Assembly: GCA_026874595.1 (NCBI GenBank) | Contig: CM049315.1 | Coordinates: 70,999,916-71,063,915 of the forward strand | DNA: 64,000 nt | Direction of reading: 5' to 3' | Source of the DNA: Sipunculus nudus | Lineage: Eukaryota; Annelida; Sipuncula; Golfingiida; Sipunculidae | In this document: one piece after another, positions 1-10,750 of the stretch | Layout of the letters: every line of letters starts with the position of its first letter | Numbering within the stretch: the first letter of the stretch is position 1 | Position numbers and translations under genes: made by a program | Notes under the pieces: generated by a model | What the model was told of the DNA's origin: nothing | The model's database searches: none | What the model saw: the letters and a program-made list of their open reading frames with translations, nothing else

Positions 1-1712
1 ACTGTGATATGGACCTGCCTTTGACAGAACAAGTTTGATCATTTGAAATTATAGTATCTAAAACTGGACGTAACCGGTTACACAAACACTTGGTTAAAAT
101 TTTATAATCAATGTTAAGTAAGGAAATCGGTGGCCAGTTCTTAAGCAACGTACGGTCTCCTTTTTTGTAAATAAGCGAAATGATCCCCTTTCTCTGGGAG
201 TTCGATAAACGACCTTGACTGTAGGCAGAGTTAAAAAAATTTATTAGATCCGGGCCTAACAGGTCCCAGAAATAACAATAACATTCAGAGGTCAGCCCGT
301 CTGTCCCCGGGCTTTTGTCAAATTTAAAGCTTTCCATGGCCCTTTTTGCCTCTTTCAAGCTTATGTAACCTTCACAAGAGCTGGCTTGGTCTGAGCTGAA
401 GGATTTCGATACATGGGACAGAAAGAATTGTTGAGAACGAGGGTCTATCGGTGCTGCTGTATACAGGTTTTGGTAGAAAGAATGGCCAAGCTCAAGCATT
501 TTGTCTGTGTTTGAATGAATGTGTCCGGCGGAGTCCTTTATTCCGGACATGGTTCGTTGCACCCCCCTTTGTTTCTCCAACCCGGTTAAGAACTTTGAAA
601 GGCGCTCTCCTTTCTCCCTAAAATCGATCTTACAACGAATAGCGGCTGCGTCTTTCTCTTTCCCATTGAAAATGTTAAGCTTATTTTTAAGGAATAAAAG
701 TCTCTCGGGGTCGGTCTTTTTCCCTTGTTCGAGCAGCAACAATTCCGCATTATATTCTCTCTCTAGAAAACACTTTTCTTTACGTTCGGCCTTCACCTTT
801 CCCCGGCAATACTCACGTGTGAATTCTTTTATTTTAAATTTACCCATGTCCCACCAGTTTAAAATATTTCGATATTTATCTTTCTCTGTTCGCCAAAATT
901 CCCACAATGAGGTTATAGTTTCTATGTATTTCGTATCTTTCAAGATTGATTTATTAAAATGCCAAATACCTGGTCCTTGTTTCACATTACTTGACAAATT
1001 GGTTACCACACAATCATGATCCGACAAGGTGTTTCTAACTATTTTACAGGATTTTATATATGTACATCGACTTATATATATGCGGTCTATTCTAGTGTGC
1101 ACTTTGTGGTATAAATCATGAAATGTAAAGATTCTGTCATCTGGATTTGTTTCTCGGAAAGAGTCTTTCAGCATGAATTTATTTTTTAATATATTAATCT
1201 CATTACGTCCCGCTAAACAATCTTTCAGCGTACTACTTCCACCTTGTTTGTCTTTTTCTATGTTTTCAATAAAATTAAAATCACCTGTTAATATTACTGG
1301 ACATTTAATAATATCCGTGGACAGTATATAATCTGGGATAGTTTTTAAAATATTGCGTCGTTCTCTCTTATTTGTAGGACAATACACATTTATAATGTTG
1401 AAGTAAAAGTGATCAATATATAGAATAATACTTACGATGCGTCCTGCACAATCGGTTTTGAATTCTTTCACCTCTGCCAAGCTCGCATCGGATACCCAAA
1501 TAGCAGCGCCTCTAAGCCTCCCTATGCTGTTGCTAGCAAAAAAAGAACCCCCACCCCCATATTTTAGTTATATTATTACACTCCTCAGATTTTAAGTATG
1601 TTTCTTGTAAAGATAAAACATGCAATTTATGATGATTGATGAAACGGAATAAAGAGTCCTGTTTACGTTTATCACCCAGTCCTCTTATGTTTAGACTTGC
1701 AACTTGGGAAAA
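1..1712 (-). pseudogene. LINE ORF2, endonuclease plus N-terminal reverse transcriptase, cut by window edge
   Basis: Reading the minus strand gives an almost uninterrupted frame of about 560 residues that runs off position 1. Near the start is an APE-type endonuclease with QVASLNIRGL, LQETYLK, GDFNFIEN, RIDRIYIS and SDHDC, the usual Asn/Glu/Asp/His landmarks. It is followed by a linker containing WHFNKS, typical of the L1/Tx1 clade. The reverse transcriptase then begins with SPGTDGLTSE and PISLLNIDYKILTKC; the YADD box lies outside the window. The frame breaks once near 1545-1562, in adjoining T and G homopolymers. No ATG is seen at the 5' end: the frame is closed by a stop at 1713-1715, 55 bases after the ORF1 stop, so translation may be coupled or reinitiated. 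The product would nick target DNA and copy LINE RNA in the nucleus. The single frameshift suggests a fairly young copy. Confidence 0.9.
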
Positions 1713-1769
1713 TTAAGCAAAGAATAAATATGAGTCTAGGTACCGTTCGCACGATGAATGTTTCAATGT

Positions 1770-2804
1770 TTAATAGTATTCTGTTTCAGAATCATCTTCT
1801 CGCGGTCCATGGACAGGCGGCAGGTCGTCAAGTGGGGGTCGATCAGCGAGGGAAATCCAGGGGCATGGTGACGGTTGTACATCGGCGGAGGCTAACATCG
1901 ACGGTTTTTTCGACATCGCTACGGCGGTGTCTGTAGGCGATTCCGACCTATAGCGTTTCGAACGGTAAGTATCAGATGTTTCTTTTTCATCTCTTGTTGT
2001 TTTTGTATTTTCTTGTTCTTTCATTTCAGCTTCTTCTTCCGGTATCACGATTTCCAACGGCGGAAGAGGATCATCATCGGAACCTTCAGTAAGTGTGTCT
2101 GTCACACCTGTCGCACCACGAACATCAGTCACCGTAGCAGTTGTATCCTCATCGGTTGGGACATACTGATGGCTAACGACATCTGTTGGTGGTGTCTGTT
2201 CTCTATTCACAGATTCCGGGCTATCTCTTAGCATATGTCCCTCTTGTTTACACCTCCAACAAATATTCCGTTTCCCTTTGTACCTCAAGTACGCCACATA
2301 TCTTCTGTTGTCATAACACACTTGGATTCCATCTGGCAAGTCTTTGGAGATGAACAACAGGATTTCCCTATCCAACATTGGGAGCTCGGTACCCTGCCAA
2401 ACTTTATTTCTACAAGCTTTCAACACATGGCCGAAATCGCGAAACTTGTCTGTGACACATTCGTGAGGAACGTCTAGCGGCAGACCTCGTAGCGACACCC
2501 AAACTGGTTTGTTTGTTTCAGCCATTTGAGCCGGTAAGGTTACACCCATACATTGCACGCCTTCTATAGCGACGCCCTGGGCTGATTCCGTGCTATCAAA
2601 GACGAGTTGCAGCGTGGATCCGGAGATCGAGTGAGCAGCCACAAGGATCTCTTTATAATGTTCGACAAGTGATTTCACCACCTCGTTCATCTCTCTTGGC
2701 GCAAAGGCATGGTTGCAGACCACAGATCTTTCTGCATAATGGAGGTTACTAATCCTGGTTGGGGGGCGCGAGGTCCCCCAAGCCCATGGATTAGTTAATG
2801 GCAT
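1770..2804 (-). CDS. LINE ORF1 RNA-binding protein (344 aa)
   Basis: This 344-residue frame lies directly upstream of the LINE endonuclease on the same strand, the normal ORF1 position. Residues about 100-185 look like the RRM-like domain of Tx1/L1 ORF1 proteins (VWVSLRGLPLDVP, KFRDFGHVLKACR). It is followed by a zinc knuckle, CWRCKQEGHMLRD, in which the fourth ligand is Asp instead of Cys. The C-terminal 130 residues are acidic and low in complexity (TEGSDDDPLPPLE, EEEAEMKEQE). Such proteins coat LINE RNA and act as nucleic-acid chaperones. The chosen Met may not be the true start, because further related-looking minus-strand frames continue upstream to about 3283. The lost zinc ligand could be a decay mutation. 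Confidence 0.75.
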   Translation of the reverse strand: MPLTNPWAWGTSRPPTRISNLHYAERSVVCNHAFAPREMNEVVKSLVEHYKEILVAAHSISGSTLQLVFDSTESAQGVAIEGVQCMGVTLPAQMAETNKPVWVSLRGLPLDVPHECVTDKFRDFGHVLKACRNKVWQGTELPMLDREILLFISKDLPDGIQVCYDNRRYVAYLRYKGKRNICWRCKQEGHMLRDSPESVNREQTPPTDVVSHQYVPTDEDTTATVTDVRGATGVTDTLTEGSDDDPLPPLEIVIPEEEAEMKEQENTKTTRDEKETSDTYRSKRYRSESPTDTAVAMSKKPSMLASADVQPSPCPWISLADRPPLDDLPPVHGPREDDSETEYY

Positions 2805-3283
2805 TTGATGAAATACCTACTTGGATAAGTGAGGAGAACCGCCTTGCTGATCACGGTGTCCCCCGTGCCAGGTAAGTACGGTGCGTCTGAAGGGTTGCAC
2901 TGCCTCTCGATGATTGTTGACACTAACTCTAAATGCCCGAAGTGAATCTATAGTTTGGGTGTTGTTCTGTGCTGCTAAGTACAGTACCTCGCAGTTTTTG
3001 AACTTCACCGGTCCCAGATTTCTTGCTGACAGGCACGAAACCTCTCTAGCCTAAGATTAATTGTCCTTGGACAGTGCCTGTTGGTCACTGCTTGTCCAAT
3101 GAGAAGCATTATCTCCTTGACTTTTGAGTTTCTAGGTGGACCAATGGTCCTGTTTTTTGTAAGGAGTCTCCTATTCAATGATGCATTGTCTTGCAAGATG
3201 GGGGCACTTTCCTTGTCTTTGTAAACACACTCCCCACGCACAACCTGTAACAAACAGATGCAGATACAATAAGGGCACCGCAA
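2805..3283 (-). other. LINE 5' leader with two short frames
   Basis: Two minus-strand frames, 2817-3008 (63 aa) and 3005-3283 (92 aa), overlap by four bases just upstream of ORF1. They may be the N-terminal part of ORF1 broken by frameshifts, or leader ORFs of the LINE. I recognise no domain (RLERFRACQQEIW, REAVQPFRRTV). The assignment rests only on position and strand. Confidence 0.35.
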
Positions 3284-3342
3284 AGTGGAGCATCCCTCGC
3301 ACGGGGTTTAATTAGAATGGATGTATTACAGTGTGAAGATGA

Positions 3343-3361
3343 CGGGGGGGTGGGGGGGGGG
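3343..3361 (+). repeat. G homopolymer tract
   Basis: Seven Gs, a T, then about ten Gs and a C. It is a simple G-tract of the type seen five or six times in the window and may form a quadruplex-prone strand. Confidence 0.8.
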
Positions 3362-3365
3362 CGCT

Positions 3366-3862
3366 CTGTCCTTGACGTTTGGTCCTGTGACCTCAAACTA
3401 AATAGGGTTCTTCATCCATGGGTGGGTGAGCCATTTGAGCTAGATGACACTGACAGGTGTTGGTCAAACGGCTTGGCCTAAAATGGGTCTTTTTCAAGAG
3501 GTAGGCGCTGTGGCCGTGACATTTGACCCAATGACCTCAAAATTGATAAAGGTCTTCATCAATGGGTGGGTGAGCCGTTTGTGCAAGATGAAAGTTTTTT
3601 TGGTCAAACGGTTCGGTTTTAAATGGGTCCACAAGCTTTTCAAAGAAGTGGGCCCTGTGGCCGTGACCTTTGACCCCGTAACCTCAACATTTATAGGGGT
3701 CTTCATCTATGGGTGAGTGAGCCATAGGTGCAAGATGAAAGGTTTTGGTCAAACAGTTTGGCTTGAAATCGATACCCAAGCCAACTCCGGGCGGATGGAG
3801 GAACGAACGGAGGCGTTATTATATCGATACCTTGGCAAATTCATTGCAAGGGGATAATTAAT
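3366..3862 (+). repeat. Three-unit tandem-core repeat with hairpin tail
   Basis: Three imperfect units of about 147 bases start near 3368, 3518 and 3666. Each carries a TTTGACCC / GTGACCTCAA block, GGTCTTCATC and GGGTGGGTGAGCC, then GGTCAAACGG. The last unit leads into a spacer with GGCGGATGGAGG and GAACGGAGG, then a stem-loop CCTTGGCAA-ATTCA-TTGCAAGGG and the terminal GGGATAATTAATT. Short frames on both strands (3444-3716, 3494-3706) are translations of the repeat and not genes. It belongs to the hairpin-tailed repeat class seen at 10.75, 18.8, 30.4, 48.4 and 53.0 kb. Confidence 0.75.
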
Positions 3863-4754
3863 TCAGTGGGCAAAGAAAGGCCAAATTTATACAAATACAG
3901 CTTTAAATGTTACCAATTTTTTAAAGAACTGATTTCATAATTAATTAGAAAGACTTTAGTACAATTTCATGTCATCTTTGTAGGTTAATTATTGCATTAT
4001 TAATGATTAGTACTGTGTAGGTCTCTTGGGTTGTTAGATATATATTGTTAAACATTGAGTTATGTCATTTATCAATATTGTAAACATGAGTGATACTTTT
4101 CCATAATTGTTCCATAAAATTCCATAAATTTCCATAACTTTCAAGTTGAGTTAAGCAAAAATATCCATGTCTCACTTAGCATAATCACGGATAAACAAAA
4201 AGTAATAAAATATTAATATCATGTACTACCGTTAATAAATAAAATTACTCAATGATTAATCATTGTATTGGGTAATAATTGAAGTATTCTTTAAAAAATG
4301 TTTTTGACACCACAAGAATGTTATAAAGCAGTTCAGTTATTGTATATGTCATTACTTCGTGTGGGCGAAAAAAGTCGCTTAATCATTGTTTGCATACTTG
4401 CAGTGAATTTGCAAGCACAAGCTTGCAAGCACAAGCTTTTCCTGCAAGAAAATTTTAGACATGTACATATGCATTTTCCTGTTTCACAAGGAGTACCCCT
4501 GGTAGATTATCAACAAAATGTAAGTTGCAAAGAAGCCACCGAGAGAGTTCTTTCGAAAGGACAATTGGTTTTAATGCAATTACTTGTTGTCAAAATACAA
4601 ACCGCTGTCTTCCACTGACAATAGAACTGGACATCCTTCCAGTGCCTTTTTCAATACTTAGGTGTGGAAATGTGTTCGTCGTACATGCCAGTCAAAGGCA
4701 TTTTTATGCGGTGGTAAAATGTCCAGGTTTCTTTTGATTCTGTAAAATAAAATG
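3863..4754. other. AT-rich stretch, no recognised gene
   Basis: There is a 106-codon plus frame at 4298-4618, but it has no recognisable domain and contains the small duplication CAAGCACAAGCTTG, so I do not call it a gene. Nothing else is supported here. Confidence 0.4.
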
Positions 4755-5260
4755 TTCAGTACTTCATTTTATTTAAACTCAGCACTTGTGGACTGATCAT
4801 ACAGCTTACATACACAATTTTCGACTGCACAGAAAATGGCTGATCTTCTCTCTTCTCTCACACCTTCTAGTAGTTCTGGATACATAAAACAATGTATTCT
4901 ATGCCTTTTGTTTGTCAATGCCTGCAAAGTGACTTGTAGTATCTGATCTAATTAATACATTGAATGCCAACAGTGATCTTTGTACATGATCTCTTATTTT
5001 TATTTTGTGTATTTTAAAATATTGTTTCATGCTAGCCGATCCTGCCTGAAGCCAAAGACCTTGGCACTGGCTGGCCCTTTGTGCCACAAGTAGGATCAGT
5101 TCATCCGTATCACGGCTTTTACACGGCCTGTTGTGATCCACAGGCTTTTGCGTCATAAACATGCAGCAGTATTTTTGTCTGCCTTCTCGTGGGTTGAATT
5201 TAAAGAAGTCACATCCTTGCCTGTACATGACCAAAGCTGTTTGACCTTTTAACAAAACAA
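4755..5260 (-). pseudogene. Academ-like transposase fragment, XPG-type nuclease motifs
   Basis: The minus strand encodes RDTDELILLVAQ, an insert, then SLLAFNVLIRSDTTSHFAGI and DKQKA. These correspond to the two acidic blocks of the XPG/FEN fold as found in Academ-type transposases: an acidic DTD strand, and a Ser/Gly-Asp-Thr-Thr block followed by a Gly-rich GKGK-like helix. After DKQKA the expected Trp codon is TAG and the frame then shifts. Further coding similarity (CKLYD) can be followed to about 4760. The same protein segment occurs on the plus strand at 58.2-58.6 kb, with the upstream piece (CDF, EYCCM) shared by both. This is a decayed C-terminal fragment of a multicopy element. The family placement is inferred from motifs. 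Confidence 0.6.
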
Positions 5261-5351
5261 TATAAAAATAAGACCATTTAATGAAAAAAAAATATCATTA
5301 AACTTTATTCAAAACCATAGGCGTTCATGGTATGAAGCTAGAAACAAATAT

Positions 5352-5735
5352 TTGCCTATTTCCATGCACACGGAATCGCGCGCGTGTGAGTTGTCTTATG
5401 TAGGTGAAGGACACGAACACACCATGCCGAGTTTGGCCTACTTCTTCGTCTGTCAAAAAGACAAGAGGCAACGCAGCATAATACTTCAATCTATGAGTCG
5501 ACAGTTGAGGCAGCAGAGGTTTTGGGTCATTGATGTATTGAAGAGGAGAGAGAACGGGGCGTATCACCACTTATTTAGCGAACTAGAGTTAGATAGCGAA
5601 AGTTATCATTCAGAATGTCGAGTGAAACTGTAGAACACGAACTGCTCTTTGTCGGACCGTCAATTCAGAGAAGAATCGTAATGAGAGACCCAATGGAGGC
5701 AAAACAGAAATTGGCAATCTGCCTCAGGTATAAAA
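5352..5735 (+). pseudogene. PIF/Harbinger transposase, first-exon remnant
   Basis: The plus strand reads QRFWVIDVLKRRENGAYHH then LFSELELDSESYHS. This is the conserved N-terminal region of HARBI1-like transposases. After SYHS a one-base shift moves the frame to MSSETVEHELLFVGPSIQRR and MEAKQKLAICLRY, the end of the usual first exon. The downstream DDE nuclease exons are not found. The copy is therefore a 5' fragment with one frameshift. No terminal inverted repeats were identified around it. A second, different Harbinger first exon lies at 35.5 kb. Confidence 0.7.
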
Positions 5736-6236
5736 ATCCTAAGCTCTTGTGAAAAAAAAAAAGTAAAACTTGTACAGAATATCAAGGGAGTGTATAGTCC
5801 TACGCAGTTGCGAAATTTTACTTTTCCTTTTAAAAATAAAAATCCTAGGCTGTATGGGCAAATAATACTGTTCCATTATTATCAGGCATAGTCTTACGTG
5901 TGAAGGCAGCTTTGCCCTTTTTAGGGGCTTAGCTTCCTGTGTTTGAAGTGTTTTTCTTTTACGACCACTGGTCCTCGGCCTTCCATATTTCTGTCCTAGG
6001 CAGGCTGTAAGCACATCAGAGGGGAAAATTTTCTTGATTGCCTTCATCTTTGTTCTTAGACTCTCTTTCCAAGAATTCTGAAAACAAAGCAGATGTTATA
6101 ATGTCTCTTTTAACCTTTGACCATGTTTCTTTAAGAAAATTATTTAAGCCTTAAAATATAAATTTAAATGTAACCAAACATAATTCAGAAAGTAGTGAAA
6201 AAAAATTTGAAATAGTATTTGATTTGAAGACAATTT

Positions 6237-6240
<4 letters not shown>
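5736..6240. other. Stretch with an unassigned basic minus-strand frame
   Basis: A 102-codon minus frame (5739-6047) begins MKAIKKIFPSDVLTACL and has a basic centre (GRPRTSGRKRKTL). It may be a transposon exon because it abuts the Harbinger fragment, but I recognise no domain. Its C-terminal end is low-complexity FYFFFF from a poly-A run. Confidence 0.3.

Positions 6241-6269
<29 letters not shown>
6241..6269. repeat. (TA)n microsatellite
   Basis: About 14 TA dinucleotides in a row. Confidence 0.9.
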
Positions 6270-6304
6270 CTGATGCGTAAGAAATTGTTAAAAATGATAT
6301 TTTT

Positions 6305-6535
6305 TTACCAAAGCATGCTTTTCCTAATGTTGAAACTGAAGCATGTGAGCAGTTTGTGATTTGTGAACATGGGATCTGTATTATTACCATAATCATTGGT
6401 TGGCTTTTTGATTAATTGTTGATAGTTCAGTATATTAGACATTTGTTCAATTTGATCTATTTTTTTATAATAATATACTATTAAATATATATTTATATTG
6501 TGTTATTTAATGTATAGTTGAAATATGACAAATGT
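6305..6535. repeat. Dispersed repeat, paralogous to 41680-41893
   Basis: The two copies share TTTCCTAATGTTG, ATCATTGGTTGGCTTTTTGA and TTGATCTATTTTT in the same order, then a TA-rich stretch and a block ending in ATGTCC. The 41.8 kb copy has an expanded (TA)n where this one has scattered TA. Family unknown. Confidence 0.7.
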
Positions 6536-6602
6536 CCCCAGTCCACAGGTGAAAGAACTTGGTTGTGGTGGGGGGAGGGTGGAATGATTACATTGGAGGA
6601 TT

Positions 6603-6821
6603 ACAACATCTCTGTATATAATACAAAGGATTTTCACTAAATTCAACAGTGCTTACAGGATAAAAAAAAGTTCATTGACAAATATTTATTATTTAAAAAT
6701 AGACAGACTCGTGGTGACAACATCTCTGTAAGTACATAGGATTTTCACTTTTAAAATTTAACAGTGCTAACAGAATAAAAAGTCCAATTACAGTTTTTTT
6801 TTTATATTAAAAAATAGACAG
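6603..6821. repeat. Tandem duplication of about 115 bp next to the solo LTR
   Basis: ACAACATCTCTGTA, AGGATTTTCACT, CAGTGCTAACAG-like and AAAAATAGACAG occur twice in the same order, starting near 6601 and 6717. The second copy is interrupted after ATAGACAG by the LTR that starts at 6822. The first copy (ATAGACAGACTCG) therefore shows what the empty site looked like. Confidence 0.7.
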
Positions 6822-7193
6822 TGTAACGGGGTGACATAAAAGAGGACCGAACTGTCTCGCTAGCGAAGGAGGTCCAGGGGCAGTCCGGTGGCGCTCGGAC
6901 ATTACTGGCAGGTTGCAAGGCTCAGGCTCCCGGGAACACCTGGGGGATTTCCCGGTTGTTAGACTGTAGACGAGGGCGGGCCGGACCTAGCTAGCTTGCG
7001 TGTCAGTTCTGGCGACCTCAGTGCAAAGAGAGGGGTACCCGAAGAACCAAAACTGCGGCGTAGAAACCCTAGTTTTTGCCTGAGCGGTGAAACGGGCATG
7101 TATGTTGTTACGCCGGACTTGTGCGCCACCGACCTTGGTTCGACTCCCGGATCGGCCCATGATTAACCTCATTTATTTGTCTTTGTAACAACA
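6822..7193. mobile_element. Solo LTR-like element, 372 bp, 5-bp target duplication
   Basis: The segment begins TGTAACGGGGTGAC and ends GTCTTTGTAACAACA, giving TG...CA termini with short inverted TGTAAC/GTAACA ends. It is flanked by GACAG at 6817-6821 and GACAG at 7194-7198. It is GC-richer than its surroundings. A tRNA-like B-box, GGTTCGACTCC, lies at 7137-7147, so a SINE or a miniature LTR element is an alternative. The TG/CA ends and 5-bp duplication favour a solo LTR, Gypsy-like in style. Short frames inside are not genes. Confidence 0.65.
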
Positions 7194-7198
7194 GACAG

Positions 7199-9532
7199 AG
7201 TAGTATTACAAAGCTTATCACTTTATCTCAAGTTCTGCTGAGGCAGATTTTGGTAATCCAAAAGTTGTAAAAATACTTTGTCAAAGCTTTGACAACACTT
7301 TTGGCATTAATTTTGCGCAATGGTATTGCCACAGCGCTTTAACTATAGGTCTACTTTCCATATCGTAAGCGCTGTTTGTTATGACCTCGTATCCTGAATT
7401 GCTATACCAGAGGGGAGCATTGTATTTTTTGTCCAATCAGACGAGACATTGTGCTTGAAGACACGGCCAAGCGAGGAATACAAGGGGCCAATTATGTTCA
7501 TTTCGTTTTGAGTGACATTTCATCGCACCGGTAACCGTCTGAACAGGCCACAGGCTTAGAGAGAATTGCCCGAGACATGGTTTGCTTAGGGCCTTGGGCA
7601 CGTAGGAAGCCCGGCCGGTGAGCTGTAACTCAAACGAAACATAACAACAAAGGCTGCGCTGAGGCACCTCGCTGGCTGGTTTCAGTTCTGCATACAACAG
7701 ATACATGGCTACGATAACACATGCAGTTATCATGTCATAATCGAATCGGTCGATGATGCGAGAAAACAGAGGGAGCAATTAAAATTCGACCGTGAACTGA
7801 TATCACGCGGCGCGTGAAGCTCAGCTATGGGCGGAGCCAAGATGCCTGCCGAGTGTTTGTTTATTGGCATCTGGTTGGCTGCTTGTCACATCATACGCAC
7901 GTTTTTTTTCAGCGGACAACGAACCGCCATCTGGTGTCTAAATATATCATAAACGGTCAAAGCTGGCAGCGTAAAAATCAGTTGCTTCTTTAGAAGCGCA
8001 AGATTTCCGCTGCCTCGGGAGCGTACCTATTATTTTTTTTTTCGCACTTTAATATCCAGTCATTGGCACGTTACAGTTTTGTCACCATTAAAGGTAATAA
8101 GCTTATGGACAATTCCTATCATATCATGCATCTATACAAACTTGGGTTATAGGATAAATTATTAAATAAAATTTGGGCCATGAACTTAACTATCAGAGTG
8201 GCCTTTGCAATTAATATTCCCATATTTGTTTAAAATCAGACAAAACCTTAAATATCTCAGTAAGGGATGGATTGATTTGAAAAAAAGGCAAATTCGGCGA
8301 GGATCATGGTTTAGCTTTTTCTTCTTTTGAAGACAGATTGCGCCACTTTTTTTCGTTTTCATGTTTTTTTGTACTTTTTTATACCCCATCATAGCCACTT
8401 GACAATACTGTGAGCAGAATAAGTCAAAAACTAATTTACATGTATCTTTAATATCAAGCATGTCCTAGACATGGGATGAGGGATATTTAATTTCGGGTCA
8501 TGAACTGTCCTATGAGACAAACTAAACAGGGCTATACGATGATAATTTGCGACTACCGATAAACAGGCGTCCATAGCGCACAAACGACGTATCGGGGAAT
8601 AGCAGATGTCCGTACGAAAATTGTAGACAAGGTCAAAGGCAATAGAATGAGCTATAGTTTTGCTGGTAGGCTTTGAAGTTTCGGATATATAGGAAAAAAA
8701 TTTGAAGACGCGCATCGTGCCCGGAGCCCCCTAGCGGATATTTTCCCAAAATGGAAAATCCGTGTCCAGATATTACTGAACGACATAAGATTGACCAGTT
8801 TCGAAAGGATTTCTGCTAAACTTTGGTCGATAGATTGCTAGTTGTGAGACGCCGTTACCCTAACGGACGAGTTGTGTCAGGTTTAAAATTATAAATAAAT
8901 CTTGGTATCCGTTAGCCCAAAAGAGAGGCAAAATAGCAAAACATTTTTACTGGTGCTTTCTTGGCAAAACGAACCGCGCCTTTGCCTAGGCATCGCGAGC
9001 TGACAGTCTGGAATATTGCTGGTTTTCAAGCCCTTTTTGCTGGCTGTGCCGAATGCTGGCAACTTCCTCTGCCGTTAAAAGCAATGTTTTGCCAACCGGC
9101 GTTATTGCTGTAGATCTATGCATAGTGGAACAATCAATTAACCTTACTCATTCACTTTTAGATAGGTTACTCATTTAACTACACAGTAATTCAGAAAGGA
9201 TTTATATGGTATCATAAACTGTAGAATTTTGTCTTACACGCTGGCGTGGTTAGTGTTTAAGGCGTCGTATATTGGTCAGTTGGGAAAGAAACTGATTTAA
9301 GCGGAATCAATCGAAGTCACACGAACCTCGTTTCGACATGGGAATTCCCCTCTTGTAACGGTGTTTTTTACTAACGTCGGCCATCGATATGCCTGATTTT
9401 ACACTTTAGAAACAACTGATTTAGGCAAATGTAATCAAGTTTCCACTGCTACGGCCGTAGTGAAGAAGCCACGTCTTGATTTAGCCGGCAGTGACGCCAC
9501 TGTCGGTTCTGCTGATGGACACCCAAAGAACG
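7199..9532. other. 2.3 kb without a recognised gene
   Basis: Short frames (7437-7778, 8186-8461 and 8431-8715, all minus) have no recognisable domains. The region is less AT-rich than its neighbours at 7.3-8.0 and 8.7-9.5 kb, but I find no repeat boundary or coding signal. Confidence 0.4.
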
Positions 9533-9552
9533 CCCCCCCCCCCCCCCCCCCC
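9533..9552. repeat. Poly-C tract (20 bp)
   Basis: Twenty consecutive Cs. Confidence 0.9.
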
Positions 9553-10572
9553 GTCCCTTTTACACCAGTATCGAGTAAACTACAAATATCAAGACATTTA
9601 AAGCACACTGGATGACCGATTACTCCTGGCTTCCATAATTCAGCAATATCACGTTATGTTCTGTAAAACCGGTCGTACACAGCTATTGCAGATACAACAT
9701 CTGGGCTCTATAGTGGATATCGGACTGGTGCTAAGTACAACAGAGATACGCTAGCTCATCATAACGCGAATAAAGACCATTCCCTCTGTTTCCGGTGAGA
9801 ACAAAACAAAAGTAAGCCTAATGACATCCCAGTTCCGAGGGCAATAAAAAGTCCATAAAGTATAAATGCTAGCCATATTAGAGCTTTAACACTGCATATT
9901 ATATTTCCGTGAAATAAATGACTTACAAAACGTTTGAGTCTCTACTGAATTTACAATAAAAAATAAAATATATGTGAAACATTTCATATCATAATCTACA
10001 AGACTAACTTGCTACTTGTAATAGGAGAATATGCTTGTTCTAGTCTGAAGAATGCCAATGTATTTCACAACTGCCTACAGGTCAATTATTTAGCTCAATA
10101 TACTGTGGCATACATGTTATGTGTCTCTTGAACAACATAATTTGTTAACAAGAAAATAAACATACCAGAGCATATTAACGATTAATTATACTTACTCGCT
10201 ATTATTTATATATTTTTATTTCATGGTCCAAATTGTTGCCGGTAGTTAAAATATTAACAAAAAAAGCAAAAACATATTTGCTTTGAACAACAGGCTCCGA
10301 GCCAGAATGTTTAGTGATGCACTGGAGGGATTGGTCTCCTTTTCATCTTCCTGGTGCACTCTTCTTCAGTCTTTTGATCATTCAGATGACACTGCTCCCA
10401 CTGACAAAAAATAAGAGATTTATTTGACTGAGAAAAGACGCCTTTTACATAAAATTTAGAATAACAGACTACACATTAACTATAAGTTAACATAACTATG
10501 AATTAAGAGAAAATGAAGAGTTTCTTTAATAATGCATGAAGAGGATTAACGCAACATATCAAACATATTAAC

Positions 10573-10574
<2 letters not shown>
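9553..10574. other. Stretch without a recognised gene
   Basis: AT-rich, no open frame of note. A short minus-strand open segment around 10285-10400 (QWEQCHLNDQKTEEE) could be an exon but has no support beyond being open. Confidence 0.35.

Positions 10575-10630
<56 letters not shown>
10575..10630. repeat. (TA)n microsatellite
   Basis: About 28 TA dinucleotides. A short C tract follows at 10687-10697. Confidence 0.95.
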
Positions 10631-10634
<4 letters not shown>

Positions 10635-10750
10635 CTCATCACTGATATGGCAAATCTCCAATCATTGAATGAAACATCACATACCTCCCCCCCCCCCATA
10701 CACGCACACACCATCCCCGGAATATCAAAATTAAAACCTCAATCCTGTTT

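Noticed and set aside
519-1019. 166-codon plus-strand frame
   Set aside because: It is the antisense of the LINE ORF2 endonuclease/RT linker and has no protein features of its own.
7110-7160. tRNA gene candidate with B-box GGTTCGACTCC
   Set aside because: No A-box at the right distance and the arms do not fold into a cloverleaf; the block lies inside an LTR-like unit with a target duplication.
8186-8715. Two overlapping minus frames as a small gene
   Set aside because: Low-complexity basic stretches, no domain, no splice or start context.
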